Below are positions 6,700-7,444 of a stretch of DNA of 7,444 nucleotides, one piece after another. The notes under the pieces are model-generated. The model was not told the DNA's origin and searched no databases. It saw nothing but the letters and a program-made list of their open reading frames with translations. The stretch lies in the NCBI GenBank assembly GCA_021154515.1, contig JAJKIL010000093.1, positions 1 through 7,444 of the forward strand, given 5' to 3'. A program made the translations under genes and the position numbers. Source of the stretch: Niastella sp. GTDB lineage: Bacteria; Bacteroidota; Bacteroidia; Chitinophagales; Chitinophagaceae. Within the stretch, counting starts at the first letter, position 1, and each line of letters starts with the position of its first letter.

Positions 6700-7444
6700 A
6701 TGAAAAGAATAGCATCATATATAGTACTGGCAGCAATAGCTTTCAATAGCTGTAATAAAAAAGAAGATAAAGTTTTCGATAAATCAATCGATGAACGGCT
6801 GAATGAAACGCTGGCTGCAGATCAAAAAGCATTGACAGGTGCTCCATACGGTTGGAAAGGTTTTATCTACCCCGCAGGGTTAAAGGGTGGGGTAGTAGCC
6901 TTTTACTTTAAATTCAACGACAGTAACCGCGTGGAAATGTTCTCTGATTTTGATGCCGCTTCGGCTGTTACGCCCATGACGGCCAGTTACCGGTTGAAAG
7001 CATTACAACAACCTTCGTTGATCTTCGATACCTATTCTTATGTACATGTGCTGGCCGATCCTGATGGCAGCGTGAATGGCGGTGATTATGGCGCCGGGTT
7101 GGGCTCTGATTTTGAATTTGCCATCGATAGCATGGCAAAAGATTCTGTAAAGCTGACCGGCCGCTTTAATAAAAGCAAGGCCTTCCTGGTAAAAGCCACG
7201 CAGGCGGAGATGCAGAGTTATTATGATAAGAAATATTCAAACCGGCTGTTTTCCAACATCAGCAAATACACCACCTATTTCAAACGACTGGTAATTGGTA
7301 GTTCACAATATGAGATAAAGGTGGATCAGACAACGCGTACCGTCACCCTTACCTGGGTGGATGATAAAGGTGCGGTACATTCAGTTACCACTGGTTATTA
7401 TTATACCACGGATGGTATTGTCTTGTCACCGGCTATTGTAGCTG
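6700..7444 (+). CDS. DUF4302-family lipoprotein, 3' truncated by window
   Basis: An ATG six bases after the preceding stop opens a frame of 248 codons that runs off the window end without a stop. The N-terminus (MKRIASYIVLAAIAFNSC) is a lipoprotein signal peptide, with lipidation expected at Cys18. The mature start CNKKEDK has the lysine and acidic cluster just after the cysteine that resembles the Bacteroidota lipoprotein surface-export signal, so surface display is plausible. Features I associate with DUF4302 are the GAPYGWKGFIYP segment (47-58), the FYFKFNDSNRVEMFSDFD strand pair (68-85) and the DPDGSVNGG ... GSDFEFAI segment (120-142). Family function is unknown. Such genes recur beside SusCD and the zinc hydrolase, so a role in substrate capture or in partnering the hydrolase is a reasonable inference. 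The family assignment is from memory of motifs. Confidence 0.82.
   Translation, partial: MKRIASYIVLAAIAFNSCNKKEDKVFDKSIDERLNETLAADQKALTGAPYGWKGFIYPAGLKGGVVAFYFKFNDSNRVEMFSDFDAASAVTPMTASYRLKALQQPSLIFDTYSYVHVLADPDGSVNGGDYGAGLGSDFEFAIDSMAKDSVKLTGRFNKSKAFLVKATQAEMQSYYDKKYSNRLFSNISKYTTYFKRLVIGSSQYEIKVDQTTRTVTLTWVDDKGAVHSVTTGYYYTTDGIVLSPAIVA

Overview
The window looks like Bacteroidota DNA. It carries a SusC/SusD pair with a FecR-type anti-sigma gene in front and surface lipoproteins behind. The starts lack clear Shine-Dalgarno sequences, as is usual in this phylum. An STN-bearing SusC next to FecR is common in environmental Bacteroidota such as Chitinophagaceae; placing it in that family is a guess from gene style, not a proven assignment.

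Layout, all on the + strand: (1) 1-309, the 3' end of a fecR-like anti-sigma gene whose start lies upstream of the window. (2) 371-4066, a complete SusC/RagA-type TonB-dependent transporter with an N-terminal STN signalling domain. (3) 4067-4153, a short intergenic stretch made largely of degenerate 7-base units. (4) 4154-5602, a SusD/RagB-type substrate-binding lipoprotein. (5) 5611-6693, a lipoprotein with an HEFGH zinc motif, of the type called substrate import-associated zinc metallohydrolase. (6) 6700 to the window end, a DUF4302-type lipoprotein, cut off by the window. The last three genes are separated by only 8 and 6 bases and almost certainly form one transcript. No RNA gene, CRISPR array or mobile element was seen, and no stretch over 300 bases lacks a gene.

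Working model: substrate bound by the SusC/SusD complex is imported across the outer membrane with TonB energy. The SusC STN domain reports occupancy to FecR, which releases an ECF sigma factor (expected just upstream, not seen) that boosts the locus. The zinc hydrolase and the DUF4302 protein are probably surface or periplasmic partners that process or capture the substrate. There is no glycosidase, polysaccharide lyase or sulfatase in the window, and the only enzyme looks like a peptidase, so a protein or peptide substrate is more likely than a glycan. This is an inference.

The main oddities are the 64-residue stretch ahead of the hydrophobic signal core of the zinc hydrolase, which may be a real extension or a wrong or damaged start, and the heptamer-like repeats between the susC-like and susD-like genes.
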